Source: Thermopolyspora sp044507605
Lineage (GTDB): Bacteria > Actinomycetota > Actinomycetes > Streptosporangiales > Streptosporangiaceae
DNA length: 64,000 nucleotides
Assembly (NCBI GenBank): GCA_044507605.1
Contig: JBIQJI010000022.1
Span: 1 to 64,000 of the forward strand
Reading direction: 5' to 3'
Shown here one piece after another: positions 1-9,041 of this stretch. Below the pieces are notes generated by a model. That model did no database searches and had not been told where the DNA came from. It worked only from the letters and a program-made list of their open reading frames with translations. A program made the position numbers and the translations under genes. Numbering within the stretch: the stretch's first letter is position 1; each line of letters starts with the position of its first letter.

Positions 1-60
1 TCATGCACTGGCTTTTAACACACTGTTGAGTTCTCAAGAAACGGACGCGAACACCGGCTG
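1..60 (-). promoter_or_regulatory. pre-16S rRNA leader (processing box) of an rRNA operon lying left of the window
   Basis: Read on the minus strand this segment contains TTGAGAACTCAACAGTGTG, the box that precedes 16S rRNA in actinobacterial rRNA operons. TTGAGAACTCAA (26-37) is a perfect 12-bp palindrome and probably forms part of the processing stem. The 16S gene itself is not in the window. Seen: the box. Known: its position in other actinobacteria. Inferred: an rrn operon begins just beyond base 1 and is transcribed leftward. Confidence 0.75.
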
Positions 61-274
61 AACAGGTCCAGTTGATCAAGAATCTGCCGCCGGAGGCGTA
101 CTTCGTCTCTTTCCTCAAATCTACCGTCTCAGCCGTGTCGCGTCGAATCAACCGAATTTCTCGGAAGATCCGCTTTGCCACGACCGAACCCCGGGGCCGG
201 AGGCACCGGAGCGGTAGGTTCGAAGGGCTTGCCCGCAAGGACCGAGCGTTGCTGCTCATCCCGGGGCGAAGAGA

Positions 275-303
275 ACACTATGTCGCCCTCCGGCCAACGT
301 CAA
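275..303 (-). promoter_or_regulatory. probable rRNA operon promoter (-35/-10)
   Basis: On the minus strand TTGACG (298-303) is followed after exactly 17 nt by TAGTGT (275-280). This is a good match to the principal actinobacterial sigma factor consensus, with optimal spacing, and it points toward the 16S leader. The rest of 61-411 has no gene. It probably holds further rrn promoters, as is usual for multi-promoter rrn operons, but I could not place others with confidence. Confidence 0.6.
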
Positions 304-411
304 ATCGCCCAGCGGGACGTTCCAGCAGGTCAGCGACACTTATGACATAACATCGCCGCTTCGCTACCGGAACGTTATCCGTAGACCGCCTCCATGACGG
401 CTCTATGAACG

Positions 412-1680
412 CTAGGAGCCGACCTCGATACCGCCGATCGACCGCTTGCCGCGGCGTAGCACGAGGAAGCGGCCGTGGAGCAGATCGGCGGGTTCCGGCA
501 CGTACGCCTCGTCGTTGATGCGCTCGTTGTTGAGGTAGCCGCCGCCCTCCTTGATCGTGCGGCGGGCGGCGGACTTGCTTTCCACCAGGCCGCTTTCGGC
601 GAGGAGGTCGGCGAAGGTGGCGCCGAGGGCGGGCACCTTCGCGCGCGGGACCTCGGCGAGGGCCGCCTCCAGGGTGCGCTCGTCGAGGTCGGCCAGCGAG
701 CCCTGGCCGAACAGGGCCTTGGAGGCCGCCGTCACGCGGTCGAGCTCGGCTCGGCCGTGGACGAGCTCGGTGAGGTCCTCGGCGAGGATTCGCTGCGCCT
801 GCCTGGCCGCCGGCCGTTCGGAGACGGCCTTCTCCAGTTCGTCGATCTCCTCCCTGGTGCGGAAGGTGAAGACCTTGAGGAGCCGGACGACGTCGCGGTC
901 GTCGGTGCCGAGCCAGAACTGGTAGAAGGCGTACGGGGAGGTGAGGGCGGGGTCGAGCCACACGGCGCCGCCGGCGGTCTTGCCGAACTTGGTGCCGTCG
1001 GCCTTGGTGATCAGCTTGCCGGTGAGGGCGTGGACGTGGGCGCCTTCGACGCGGCGGATGAGGTCGCAGCCGGCGGTGATGTTGCCCCACTGGTCGCTGC
1101 CGCCGACCTGCAGGGTGCAGCCGTGCCGCCGGTACAGTTCCAGGTAGTCGTTGGCCTGCAGGATCTGGTAGCTGAACTCGGTGTAGCTGAGCCCGTCACC
1201 GGCGAGCCGCGCGGAGACCGATTCGCGGGCGAGCATGCGGTTGACCGGGAAGTGCTTGCCCACGTCGCGCAGGAAGTCGATTGCGCTCAGTTCGCCGGTC
1301 CAGTCGAGGTTGCTGACGAGGGTCGCGGCGTTGGGGCCGGAGGTGAAGTCGAGGAACCGCTCCACCTGGACCCTGATGCGCCGCACCCATTCGGCGACGA
1401 CCTCGGTGGAGTTGAGGACGCGCTCCTCGCTTTTGCCGCTGGGGTCGCCGATGAGTCCGGTGGCCCCGCCGACCAGGCCGATGGGGCGGTGCCCGGCGCG
1501 CTGGAACCTGGTGAGGATCAGCAGGGTGGCGAGGTTGCCCATGTGCAGCGAGGGGGCGGTCGGGTCGAAGCCGGCATAGACCGTGATCGGGCCCTCGGCG
1601 AGTGCCTTGCGCAGCGCGTCGGCATCGGTGGTCTGCGCGAGCACGTCGCGCCATTCGAGCTCATCGAGGATGTCGGTCAC
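412..1680 (-). CDS. tyrS: tyrosyl-tRNA synthetase
   Basis: Charges tRNA-Tyr with tyrosine in the cytoplasm. The 422-residue length is normal for bacterial TyrRS. The class I signature appears as PSLHMGNL at about residues 43-50. The KMSKS-type loop is KFGKT near residue 230, the variant of the TyrRS group that carries KFGKT. A C-terminal S4 RNA-binding domain covers about 350-420. The GTG at 1680 is chosen because the protein then begins VTDILDELEWRD like its homologues; the reading frame stays open upstream to 1818. The gene lies between the arg/mpg operon and an rRNA operon leader, 183 bp from mpg, so it probably has its own promoter. Confidence 0.96.
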   Translation of the reverse strand: MTDILDELEWRDVLAQTTDADALRKALAEGPITVYAGFDPTAPSLHMGNLATLLILTRFQRAGHRPIGLVGGATGLIGDPSGKSEERVLNSTEVVAEWVRRIRVQVERFLDFTSGPNAATLVSNLDWTGELSAIDFLRDVGKHFPVNRMLARESVSARLAGDGLSYTEFSYQILQANDYLELYRRHGCTLQVGGSDQWGNITAGCDLIRRVEGAHVHALTGKLITKADGTKFGKTAGGAVWLDPALTSPYAFYQFWLGTDDRDVVRLLKVFTFRTREEIDELEKAVSERPAARQAQRILAEDLTELVHGRAELDRVTAASKALFGQGSLADLDERTLEAALAEVPRAKVPALGATFADLLAESGLVESKSAARRTIKEGGGYLNNERINDEAYVPEPADLLHGRFLVLRRGKRSIGGIEVGS

Positions 1681-1779
1681 AGTCCTGGCTTTCGTGAATG
1701 TGGTTCGCGGGTTCGCTGCAACCGCCGCGAGACGGGGAGGGCGGCGGGGCCCGCCGTCTCGTGTGCGGGAACGCATGCG

Positions 1780-1785
1780 TTTATA
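1780..1785 (-). promoter_or_regulatory. possible -10 element for tyrS
   Basis: TATAAA on the minus strand, about 100 nt upstream of the tyrS start, is the only clear AT-rich hexamer in the 183-bp gap between mpg and tyrS. No convincing -35 lies 17 nt upstream, so this is a tentative call. Confidence 0.3.
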
Positions 1786-1863
1786 CCAGCCTGCCGGATC
1801 TCTTCGCCGCAATGCCACTCGACAACGCCGCTCGAACGGGCCCCGGCCGTTGTGGTCGTGGGG

Positions 1864-2592
1864 TCAGCGGCGGCGGGGCTGGTGCGCGCGGTACGGCGAG
1901 ACGGTCGGCTCTCCCTCGATCCAGAACCGCCACGGCACCTCGGCCGCGGACGAGACCCCGGTGCGCGGTCCGCTGCGGATCAGGCGGGGGTCGACCGGCT
2001 CGGTCCGGTCGAACACGCGTAGTGGCCCGTCGCCGCAGCAGTCGAGCCCGTTGTGTTCTCTGCGGAGGTCGAGGGCGACGGTGAGCCGGGCCGGGCCTCG
2101 GGCGAGGTCGCGGTCGGGGACGGCCCTGCCCCGGGCTCCCGTGCGCCGGGACCGGGCCAGCGGGACTCCTTCGACGATCTCCCCGGCGCGCAGCAGCACG
2201 GCCGACGAGGTGCCTTCGGGCAGGCACACGAGGTTGACGCAGTAGTGCATGCCGTAGGTGAAGTACACGTACAGGTGGCCGGGCGGGCCGAACATGACGG
2301 CGTTGCGCCGGTTCTTGCCGCGGTAGCTGTGGGACGCGGTGTCGTGGCCGGGCAGCCCGTACGCCTCGACCTCGGTGAGCCGCACGGCGACCCGCCCGGC
2401 CGGTGAGTCGTGGGACAGCACGCAGCCGAGCAGGTTGGGGGCGACCTCGTAGGACGGCCGGTCGAAGAACGACCGGTCGAGGGGCCGCCACGCGGTCGTG
2501 GCGTCGCCGGCGGCCCGATCGGCGGCTCCGGCCGCGCCCGTAGGCGGGGTGGCCGCCGTCGTGCTCTCTTCGGCCGGGTCGGGGTCAGGCAC
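1864..2592 (-). CDS. mpg: DNA-3-methyladenine glycosylase (AAG/MPG family)
   Basis: Base-excision repair enzyme that removes alkylated purines such as 3-methyladenine and hypoxanthine. The 242-residue protein has the AAG fold signatures VAPNLLGCVLSHD near residue 50, the catalytic glutamate in RLTEVEAYGLPGHDTASHSY (near residue 72) and FGPPGHLYVYFTYGMHYC. The first 35 residues are Ala/Thr-rich and variable. The GTG at 2592 overlaps the argH stop by 8 nt, so translation is probably coupled to argH and the gene is the last member of the arg operon. There is no functional link to arginine synthesis; this looks like a passenger repair gene. Confidence 0.93.
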   Translation of the reverse strand: MPDPDPAEESTTAATPPTGAAGAADRAAGDATTAWRPLDRSFFDRPSYEVAPNLLGCVLSHDSPAGRVAVRLTEVEAYGLPGHDTASHSYRGKNRRNAVMFGPPGHLYVYFTYGMHYCVNLVCLPEGTSSAVLLRAGEIVEGVPLARSRRTGARGRAVPDRDLARGPARLTVALDLRREHNGLDCCGDGPLRVFDRTEPVDPRLIRSGPRTGVSSAAEVPWRFWIEGEPTVSPYRAHQPRRR

Positions 2593-4042
2593 CGCTCGCC
2601 CACGCCGCCTGCGCGTCGACCGTGTCGCGGAGGGCGGCGAGCTGTTCGCGTACGCGGCTCGGCGCGGTGCCGCCCTGGGCCTTGCGGGCGGCGAGGGCGC
2701 CGGGCACGTTCAGCACGCCCCGTACGTCGGGCACGTCGCCGGTGCCGGACGCGGCCGGTCCGGGGGCGAAGTGCGGCGAGACCTTGGCCAGTTCTTCGTC
2801 GGTGAGGTCGCCGAGGTCCTTGTCGTTGACCTGGCACCACACGACGAGGTGGCCGACGGCCTCGTGGGCTTCGCGGAACGGCACGCCGCGGCGGACGAGC
2901 AGTTCGGCGAGGTCGGTGGCGAGGGCGAAGCCGTCGGGGGCGGTGGCCTCCAGGCGGGCCGTGTTGACGCGCATGGTGGCGACGAGCCCCGCCATGGCCG
3001 GCAGGACGAGCAGCAGCGTGTCGACGGCGTCGAAGACGGGCTCCTTGTCCTCCTGCAGGTCGCGGTTGTAGGTGAGGGGCAGGCCTTTGAGGGTGGTGAG
3101 CAGCGCGGTCAGGTCGCCGATGAGGCGGCCGCTCTTGCCTCTGGCGAGCTCGGCGACGTCGGGGTTCTTCTTCTGCGGCATGATCGACGAGCCGGTGGAG
3201 TAGGCGTCGTCCATGGCGACCCAGCGGAACTCCTGGGAGGCCCACAGCACGATCTCTTCGCCGAGCCGCGACAGGTGGACGCCGATCAGCGCGGCGCAGA
3301 ACAGGAACTCGGCGGCGAAGTCGCGGTCGGCGACGGCGTCCATGGAGTTGGTGGCGGCGCCGGCGAACCCGAGTTCCCTGGCGACGGTTTCGGGGTCGAG
3401 GGGCAGCGACGACCCGGCGAGGGCGCCGGCGCCGAGCGGGCTGATGGCGGCGCGCCGGTCCCAGTCGCGCAGCCGGTCGACGTCGCGGGCGAGGGGGTGC
3501 ACGTGGGCGAGCAGCTGGTGGCCGAACGACACCGGCTGGGCGTGCTGCAGGTGGGTCATGCCGGGCGCGGCGGTGTCGGCGTGCTGCTCGGCCTGGCTCA
3601 TGAGCGCGGTCTCCAGCTCGACGAGCCGGGACACGATGTGACGCACGTGGTCGCGTAGGTAGAGGCGCAGGTCGGTGGCGATCTGGTCGTTGCGGCTGCG
3701 GCCGGCGCGCAGTTTGCCGCCGAGGGTGCCGAGGCGTTCGAGCAGGCCTCGTTCGAGCGCGGTGTGCACGTCTTCGTCGGCGACCATGGGCCGGAAGGCA
3801 CCGGACTTGCACGCCTCGTCGAGGTCGTCGAGCGCGCCGAGCATGCGCGCCAGCTCGTCGTCGGTCAGCAGCCCGGCCCGATGCAGCACGCGGGCGTGCG
3901 CGCGCGAGGCGAGCAGATCGTACGGCGCCAGCCGCCAGTCGAACTGCACACTCACCGACAGCCGCGTCAGCGCGTCGGCGGGGCCGCTCTCGAACCTGCC
4001 GCCCCAGAGCCGCATGGGCTTGCCGTCGGAATTGTCCGCCAC
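2585..4042 (-). CDS. argH: argininosuccinate lyase
   Basis: Last step of arginine synthesis: splits argininosuccinate into arginine and fumarate. The 485-residue protein starts at a GTG preceded by AGGAGG with 7 nt spacing. It shows the fumarase/aspartase superfamily signature GSSIMPQKKNPD near residue 283, MTHLQHAQPVSFGHQ with the conserved histidines near 160, and RSRNDQIATD near 115. It is separated from argG by 138 bp, the largest gap in the operon, so a secondary promoter or processing site there is possible. Confidence 0.97.
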   Translation of the reverse strand: MADNSDGKPMRLWGGRFESGPADALTRLSVSVQFDWRLAPYDLLASRAHARVLHRAGLLTDDELARMLGALDDLDEACKSGAFRPMVADEDVHTALERGLLERLGTLGGKLRAGRSRNDQIATDLRLYLRDHVRHIVSRLVELETALMSQAEQHADTAAPGMTHLQHAQPVSFGHQLLAHVHPLARDVDRLRDWDRRAAISPLGAGALAGSSLPLDPETVARELGFAGAATNSMDAVADRDFAAEFLFCAALIGVHLSRLGEEIVLWASQEFRWVAMDDAYSTGSSIMPQKKNPDVAELARGKSGRLIGDLTALLTTLKGLPLTYNRDLQEDKEPVFDAVDTLLLVLPAMAGLVATMRVNTARLEATAPDGFALATDLAELLVRRGVPFREAHEAVGHLVVWCQVNDKDLGDLTDEELAKVSPHFAPGPAASGTGDVPDVRGVLNVPGALAARKAQGGTAPSRVREQLAALRDTVDAQAAWASGA

Positions 4043-4180
4043 CTGTTCTCCTCCTGTAGTCCAATGCGCGACCTTAGCCGAACCGCGGCGTGCTCACGAA
4101 CGTCGCGGCCGGTCCGCCCCCACGGGCCCGCCTGGACGGTGTCGTCGATGGGGCGTCGCCGGTGCGCCGCCCGGCCGCAT

Positions 4181-5380
4181 TCAGGACACCCGCGTGTTCC
4201 GCGCGGCGGCGATCTTCGACGGCAGGCTCCACAGCCGCACGAAGCCCTTGGCCAGGGACTGGTCGAAGGCGTCGCCGGTGTCGTAGGTGGCCAGCGAGAA
4301 ATCGTACAGGGAGGCGTCGGAGCGCCGCCCGGTGACCACGGCCCGGCCGCCGTGCAGGGTCATCCGGATGTCTCCGGACACGTATCGCTGGGCGTCGTCG
4401 ATGAACGCGTCGAGGGCGTCCTTCAGCGGCGAGAACCACAGCCCGTCGTACACCAGCTCGCTCCACCGCTGGTCCACCGACCGCTTGAAGCGGGCCAGGT
4501 CGCGCTCGATGGTGACGTTCTCGAGTTCCATGTGGGCGGTGATCAGCGCGATGGCGCCCGGCGCCTCGTACACTTCGCGCGATTTGATGCCGACCAGCCG
4601 GTCTTCGACGAGGTCGAGGCGCCCGACCCCCTGCGCGCCGGCGCGGCGGTTCAGCTCGGCGATGATCTCGTACGGTGTGCGTTCCCGCCCGTCGACCGCG
4701 ACCGGCACGCCGCCGCGGAAGGTGATGACGACCTCGTCGGGCCGGCGCGGGATCGCCGGGTCGGCGGTGTAGGCGTAGACGTCCTCGGTGGGGCCGTTCC
4801 AGATGTCCTCCAGGAAGCCGGTCTCGACGGCGCGGCCCCACAGGTTCTGGTCGATGGAGTACGGCGACTTCTTGGTGACGTCGATCGGCAGGCCCTGCTC
4901 CTCGGCGTACGCGATCGCCTTGTCGCGGGTCCAGGCGAAGTCGCGGGCCGGGGCGATGACCTTCAGGTCGGGGTTGAGGGCGGCCAGGCCGGCTTCGAAC
5001 CGCACCTGGTCGTTGCCTTTGCCGGTGCAGCCGTGCGCCACGTGGGTGCCGTGGAATTCGCGGGCGGCGGCGACCAGGTGCTTGACGATCAGCGGCCGGG
5101 ACAGGGCCGACAGCAGCGGGTAGCGGTCCATGTAGAGCGCGTTGGCGCGCAGGGCCGGCACGCAGAAGTCGCGGGCGAACTCGTCGCGCGCGTCCAGCAC
5201 GACGGATTCGACGGCGCCGCAGTCGAGGGCCCGCTTGCGGACGACCTCCATGTCCTCGCCGCCCTGGCCGAGGTCCAGCGCCACCGCGATCACCTCGGCG
5301 CCCGTCTTCTCGGCGAGGAAGGGGATGGCGACCGAGGTGTCGAGGCCCCCCGAGTAGGCGAGTACGACTCTGTCAGTCAT
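4181..5380 (-). CDS. argG: argininosuccinate synthase
   Basis: Joins citrulline and aspartate with ATP to give argininosuccinate. The 399-residue protein has the PP-loop ATP-binding motif AYSGGLDTSVA at residues 8-18 and the citrulline/aspartate-binding stretch HGCTGKGNDQVRFE near residue 116. The ATG at 5380 overlaps the argR stop by 8 nt, so the regulator and the synthase are translationally coupled. Length and motifs are normal for the bacterial type I enzyme. Confidence 0.97.
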   Translation of the reverse strand: MTDRVVLAYSGGLDTSVAIPFLAEKTGAEVIAVALDLGQGGEDMEVVRKRALDCGAVESVVLDARDEFARDFCVPALRANALYMDRYPLLSALSRPLIVKHLVAAAREFHGTHVAHGCTGKGNDQVRFEAGLAALNPDLKVIAPARDFAWTRDKAIAYAEEQGLPIDVTKKSPYSIDQNLWGRAVETGFLEDIWNGPTEDVYAYTADPAIPRRPDEVVITFRGGVPVAVDGRERTPYEIIAELNRRAGAQGVGRLDLVEDRLVGIKSREVYEAPGAIALITAHMELENVTIERDLARFKRSVDQRWSELVYDGLWFSPLKDALDAFIDDAQRYVSGDIRMTLHGGRAVVTGRRSDASLYDFSLATYDTGDAFDQSLAKGFVRLWSLPSKIAAARNTRVS

Positions 5381-5933
5381 TGCTGCTCGTCTCCTTCGCA
5401 GAGTGCGGCGGGCGCTGCGGGTTGGGGCTGCGCCTGTCGGCCGCCCGGAGCAGTGCCTCGGTGACCGCCTCTCCGCCCTGCGGGTCGCGACTGATCACGA
5501 GGATCGTGTCGTCGCCCGCGACCGTGCCGAGGATGGAGTCCCAGCCGGCGTGGTCGATGGCGGACGCCAGGAACTGCGCGGCGCCCGGCGGGGTGCGAAC
5601 GATGACCAGGTTGGCGGACGCCTCGGCCGACACCAGCAGTTCCTCGGCGATGCGTCGCAGCCGCGCCGCCGGCGACTCGCCGCGCGGGCCCACGGGGGCG
5701 GGCGGGATGCGCCCGCCGCCTTCGCCGGGCAGCGCGTAGACCAGGGTGCCGTCGCCGGCGCGCAGCTTGAGCGCGCCGAGCTCGTCCAGGTCGCGCGACA
5801 GGGTGGCCTGGGTGACCTCGACCCCGCTCTCCGACAGGAGCCTGGCCAGCTCCGGCTGGGAGCGCACGGGCTGATGGGCGAGCAGTTCGGCGATGCGGGC
5901 GTGCCGGGCGGCCTTGGTCATCGGGATGGTCAT
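5373..5933 (-). CDS. argR: arginine repressor
   Basis: Arginine-responsive DNA-binding repressor of arginine biosynthesis. The 186-residue protein has an N-terminal winged HTH (residues about 5-70, including VTQATLSRDLDELGALKLR). The C-terminal oligomerisation and arginine-binding domain carries GTVAGDDTILVISRD. Start ATG 5933 overlaps the argF stop by 4 nt (ATGA). An open frame continues upstream across argF but has no homology there. The repressor sits inside the operon it should control (argF-argR-argG order), which gives autoregulation; candidate ARG boxes lie in front of argC. Confidence 0.95.
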   Translation of the reverse strand: MTIPMTKAARHARIAELLAHQPVRSQPELARLLSESGVEVTQATLSRDLDELGALKLRAGDGTLVYALPGEGGGRIPPAPVGPRGESPAARLRRIAEELLVSAEASANLVIVRTPPGAAQFLASAIDHAGWDSILGTVAGDDTILVISRDPQGGEAVTEALLRAADRRSPNPQRPPHSAKETSSND

Positions 5934-6898
5934 GACGCCGTCCCGCTCCGTTCGAGCAGGAACGCCAGCAGCGCCTTCTGCGCGTGCCTGCGGTTCTCGG
6001 CCTGGTCCCACACGACGCTCTGCGGCCCGTCGAGGACCCCGGCGGTGATCTCCAGGCCGCGATAGGCGGGCAGGCAGTGCAGCACGATCGCGTCGGGTGC
6101 GGCCTCGGCGAGCAGCGTCTCGTTGATCTGGTACGCCCGCAGCGCCGCCACCCGCGCGTCCTTGTCGTCGTGGCCCATGGAGACCCAGGTGTCGGTGGCC
6201 AGTACGTGGGCCCCGGCGGCGGCCGCGGCGGGGTCGGACAGGACCGTGACCGAGCCGCCGGTGCGGGCCGCGATGGCGGCGGCCTCGTTGACGATCAGGG
6301 CGTCCGGCTGGTAGCCGCTGGGCGCCGCGATGCGGACGTGCATGCCGGCGACGGCCCCGCCGAGCAGGTAGGAGTGGGCCATGTTGTTGGCGCCGTCGCC
6401 GAGGTAGACGAGGGTCTGCCCGGCCAGGACGCCCTTCTTCTCCCGGATCGTCTGCAGGTCGGCGAGGATCTGGCAGGGGTGGAACTGGTCGGTGAGCCCG
6501 TTGACCACGGGTACGCGGGACGCGGCGGCCATGGCCTGGAGCCGCTCCTGGCCGTAGGTGCGCCACACGATCGCGGCGACCTGGCGCTCCAGCACGCGCG
6601 CGGTGTCCTCGATGCTCTCGCCCCGGCCGAGCTGGGAGGCGCCGGCGTCGATGACGAGCGGCAGCCCGCCGAGCTCGCCGATGCCGACGGCGAACGACAC
6701 GCGGGTGCGGGTGGAGTTCTTGTCGAACAGCACGGCGACCGTGCGGGGCCCGGCGAGCGGCCGGTGGCCGAACGGGTCCTTCTTCATGGTGTCGGCGAGA
6801 TCGAGCACCGCCGTCTGCTCGGCCGGGGTCAGGTCGTCGTCACGCAGGAAGTGCCTGGTCATCTGGTCGTCCTTCGTGCCGGTCGGGTCGTGGCTCAT
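5930..6898 (-). CDS. argF: ornithine carbamoyltransferase
   Basis: Transfers the carbamoyl group from carbamoyl phosphate to ornithine to form citrulline. The 322-residue protein has the carbamoyl phosphate site STRTRVSF near residue 61, the HPCQILAD motif near 141 and the ornithine-loop motif HCLPAYRG near 278. ATG 6898 overlaps the argD stop by 4 nt. An internal ATG twelve codons later (MTRHFLRDDDL) matches the usual start of many OTCases better, so the N-terminus is uncertain by 12 residues. Confidence 0.96.
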   Translation of the reverse strand: MSHDPTGTKDDQMTRHFLRDDDLTPAEQTAVLDLADTMKKDPFGHRPLAGPRTVAVLFDKNSTRTRVSFAVGIGELGGLPLVIDAGASQLGRGESIEDTARVLERQVAAIVWRTYGQERLQAMAAASRVPVVNGLTDQFHPCQILADLQTIREKKGVLAGQTLVYLGDGANNMAHSYLLGGAVAGMHVRIAAPSGYQPDALIVNEAAAIAARTGGSVTVLSDPAAAAAGAHVLATDTWVSMGHDDKDARVAALRAYQINETLLAEAAPDAIVLHCLPAYRGLEITAGVLDGPQSVVWDQAENRRHAQKALLAFLLERSGTAS

Positions 6899-8091
6899 GA
6901 TGCCGCCTCCGCGAGGATCGCGGGGAACGCGGCGACGAACGCGGCGATCTGCTCATTGGTGATGACCAGCGGGGGCGCGATGCGCACCGCGTCGGGTTGC
7001 ACGGCGTTGACGAGGAAGCCGGCGGCCCGCGCGGCGGCCTCCACCTTGGCCGAGACCGGCTCGGTGAGCACGGCGGCCCGCCACAGACCGTATCCGCGCA
7101 CGCCCTTCAGCAGCGGGTGGTCGATGGCGGCGAGGCCGTCGGCGAGCAGCGCGCCGGCCTCGGCGGCGTGGGCGAGCAGCCCGTCGCGTTCGATGACGTC
7201 GAGCACGGTGAGCGCGGCGGCGCACGAGACGGGGTTGCCGCCGAACGTCGAGCCGTGGTCGCCCTTGGCGAAGATCGTGCCGGCGGGACCGAAGCCGACG
7301 CAGGCGCCGATCGGCATGCCGCCGCCGAGGCCCTTGGCGAGGGTGAGCAGGTCGGGGGTGATGTTCTCGGCCTGGTGGGCGAACCAGCGGCCGGTGCGGC
7401 CGATGGCCGACTGGATCTCGTCCACGACCAGCAGCGCGCCGGTGGCGTCGCACAGCTCACGCGCGGCGCGCAGGTAGCCGTCGGGCGGCGGCAGCACGCC
7501 TCCCTCGCCCAGCGCCGGCTCCAGGAACACCGCCGCGCACTCGGGGCCCACCGCCTCCTTGAGGGCGTCGGCGTCGCCGTAGGGGACGAACCTGACATCG
7601 ATCGGGAACGGCCCGAACTGGTCGCGGATCGAGGCCTTGCCGGTGAGCGACAGCGCGCCGATGGTGCGCCCGTGGAACCCGTTCTCGGCGGCGACGAAGT
7701 AGCCCCGGCCGCGTTGCTTGCCGAACTTCGCGGCGATCTTGTACGCGCACTCGTTGGCCTCGGTGCCGGAGTTGGTGAGGAACACCCTGGCCTGGCCGCC
7801 GGCGGGGCCGAGCAGTTCGCGCAGCCGCTCGGCGAGCCGCACCTCGGGCTCGTGCAGGAACAGGTTGCTGGAGTGGATCAGCTTGGCGGCCTGGCCGGCC
7901 ACGGCCGCCACGAGCTCGGGGTGGGCGTGGCCGAGCGAGCTGACCGCGATGCCGGCGATCAGGTCGAGGTACTCCCTGCCGTCGGCGTCCCAGACCCGGG
8001 CGCCCGAGCCGCGCACCAGCGCGGTCGGCGGCACCCCGTAGTTGGGCATGAAGGCGGCCTCGAACCGCCGTTGCAGCTCGTTGACGCTCAC
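6895..8091 (-). CDS. argD: acetylornithine aminotransferase
   Basis: PLP enzyme that transaminates N-acetylglutamate semialdehyde to N-acetylornithine. The 398-residue class III aminotransferase has the NSGTEANECAYK motif near residue 108, the VVDEIQSAIGRTG aspartate near 224 and the PLP lysine K253 in LAKGLGGG. The GTG at 8091 overlaps the argB stop by 4 nt (GTGA). The frame is open a further 47 codons upstream but that part is the argB shadow. It might also serve in lysine synthesis as DapC, which sequence alone cannot decide. Confidence 0.95.
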   Translation of the reverse strand: MSVNELQRRFEAAFMPNYGVPPTALVRGSGARVWDADGREYLDLIAGIAVSSLGHAHPELVAAVAGQAAKLIHSSNLFLHEPEVRLAERLRELLGPAGGQARVFLTNSGTEANECAYKIAAKFGKQRGRGYFVAAENGFHGRTIGALSLTGKASIRDQFGPFPIDVRFVPYGDADALKEAVGPECAAVFLEPALGEGGVLPPPDGYLRAARELCDATGALLVVDEIQSAIGRTGRWFAHQAENITPDLLTLAKGLGGGMPIGACVGFGPAGTIFAKGDHGSTFGGNPVSCAAALTVLDVIERDGLLAHAAEAGALLADGLAAIDHPLLKGVRGYGLWRAAVLTEPVSAKVEAAARAAGFLVNAVQPDAVRIAPPLVITNEQIAAFVAAFPAILAEAAS

Positions 8092-9041
8092 GAGTCGGTT
8101 CCTTCCGTCGTGTCTGGAACGATCATGGTGCCGATGCCCTCGTCGGTGAACAGTTCCACGAGCAGTGAGTGCGGCACCCGCCCGTCGAGCACGTGCGCAC
8201 GCGGCACCCCTCCCCGTACGGCCGTCAAGCATGCCTCCATCTTCGGCACCATGCCGCTGGCCAGGCCCGGCAGCAGCTTGTCCAGCTCGGCGGCGGTGAG
8301 CTGGGGGATGACCTCCCCCGGGTCGTCGGCGCCGGGCGACCAGTTGGCGTACAGGCCCTCGACGTCGGTCAGCACGACGAGCTTGCTCGCGTCGAGGGCG
8401 ACCGCGAGGGCCGCCGCGGCGGTGTCGGCGTTGACGTTGTAGACGGTGCCGTCGGCGCCGCGGGCGATCGACGACACGACCGGGACGCGCCCGTCGTCGA
8501 GCAGGGCCCGCACGGCCCCCGCCTCGACCTTGACGATGTCGCCGACCCGGCCGAGGTCGACCTGCTCGCCTTCGACGACGGCGTGCTTGGGCTCGGCGGT
8601 GAACAGCTGGGCGTCCTCGCCGGACAGGCCGATGGCGAACGGCCCGTGCCGGTTGATCAGGCCGACCACGTCGCGGTTGACCTGCCCGACGAGCACCATG
8701 CGCACGACCTGCATGGCCTCGGGGGTGGTGACGCGGAGCCCGGCGGCGAAGGTCGATTCGATGCCGAGCCGGTCGAGGTGGGCGTTGATCTGCGGGCCGC
8801 CGCCGTGCACGATGACGGGCTTCAGCCCGGCGTACAGCAGGAAGACGATGTCGTCGGCGAAGGCGGCGCGCAGCGTGTCGTCGGTCATGGCGTGGCCGCC
8901 GTACTTGACGACGACGATGCGGCCGCGGAAACGCTCCAGCCAGGGCAGCGTCTCGATGAGGACGGCCGCCTTCTCGCCGGGGGTCAGGGCGGGCGCGCCG
9001 GCGGGGCCGGGCGCCGGGGTGGGGTCCATGACGTCGCTCAT
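8088..9041 (-). CDS. argB: acetylglutamate kinase
   Basis: Phosphorylates N-acetylglutamate, the usual feedback-controlled step of the pathway. The 317-residue amino acid kinase has the nucleotide motif VVKYGGHAM near residue 44, the substrate loop VIVHGGGPQIN near 76 and VYNVNADTAAAALA near 195. It starts at ATG 9041 and overlaps the argJ stop by 4 nt. The first 20 residues are a Pro/Ala-rich extension. In such enzymes N-terminal helices mediate arginine-sensitive hexamer formation; whether this one is arginine-sensitive is not shown. Confidence 0.96.
   Translation of the reverse strand: MSDVMDPTPAPGPAGAPALTPGEKAAVLIETLPWLERFRGRIVVVKYGGHAMTDDTLRAAFADDIVFLLYAGLKPVIVHGGGPQINAHLDRLGIESTFAAGLRVTTPEAMQVVRMVLVGQVNRDVVGLINRHGPFAIGLSGEDAQLFTAEPKHAVVEGEQVDLGRVGDIVKVEAGAVRALLDDGRVPVVSSIARGADGTVYNVNADTAAAALAVALDASKLVVLTDVEGLYANWSPGADDPGEVIPQLTAAELDKLLPGLASGMVPKMEACLTAVRGGVPRAHVLDGRVPHSLLVELFTDEGIGTMIVPDTTEGTDS

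Noticed and set aside
475..2022. 515-codon plus-strand open frame opposite tyrS
   Set aside because: High-GC antisense frame without family motifs; the minus strand encodes a clear TyrRS over the same bases.
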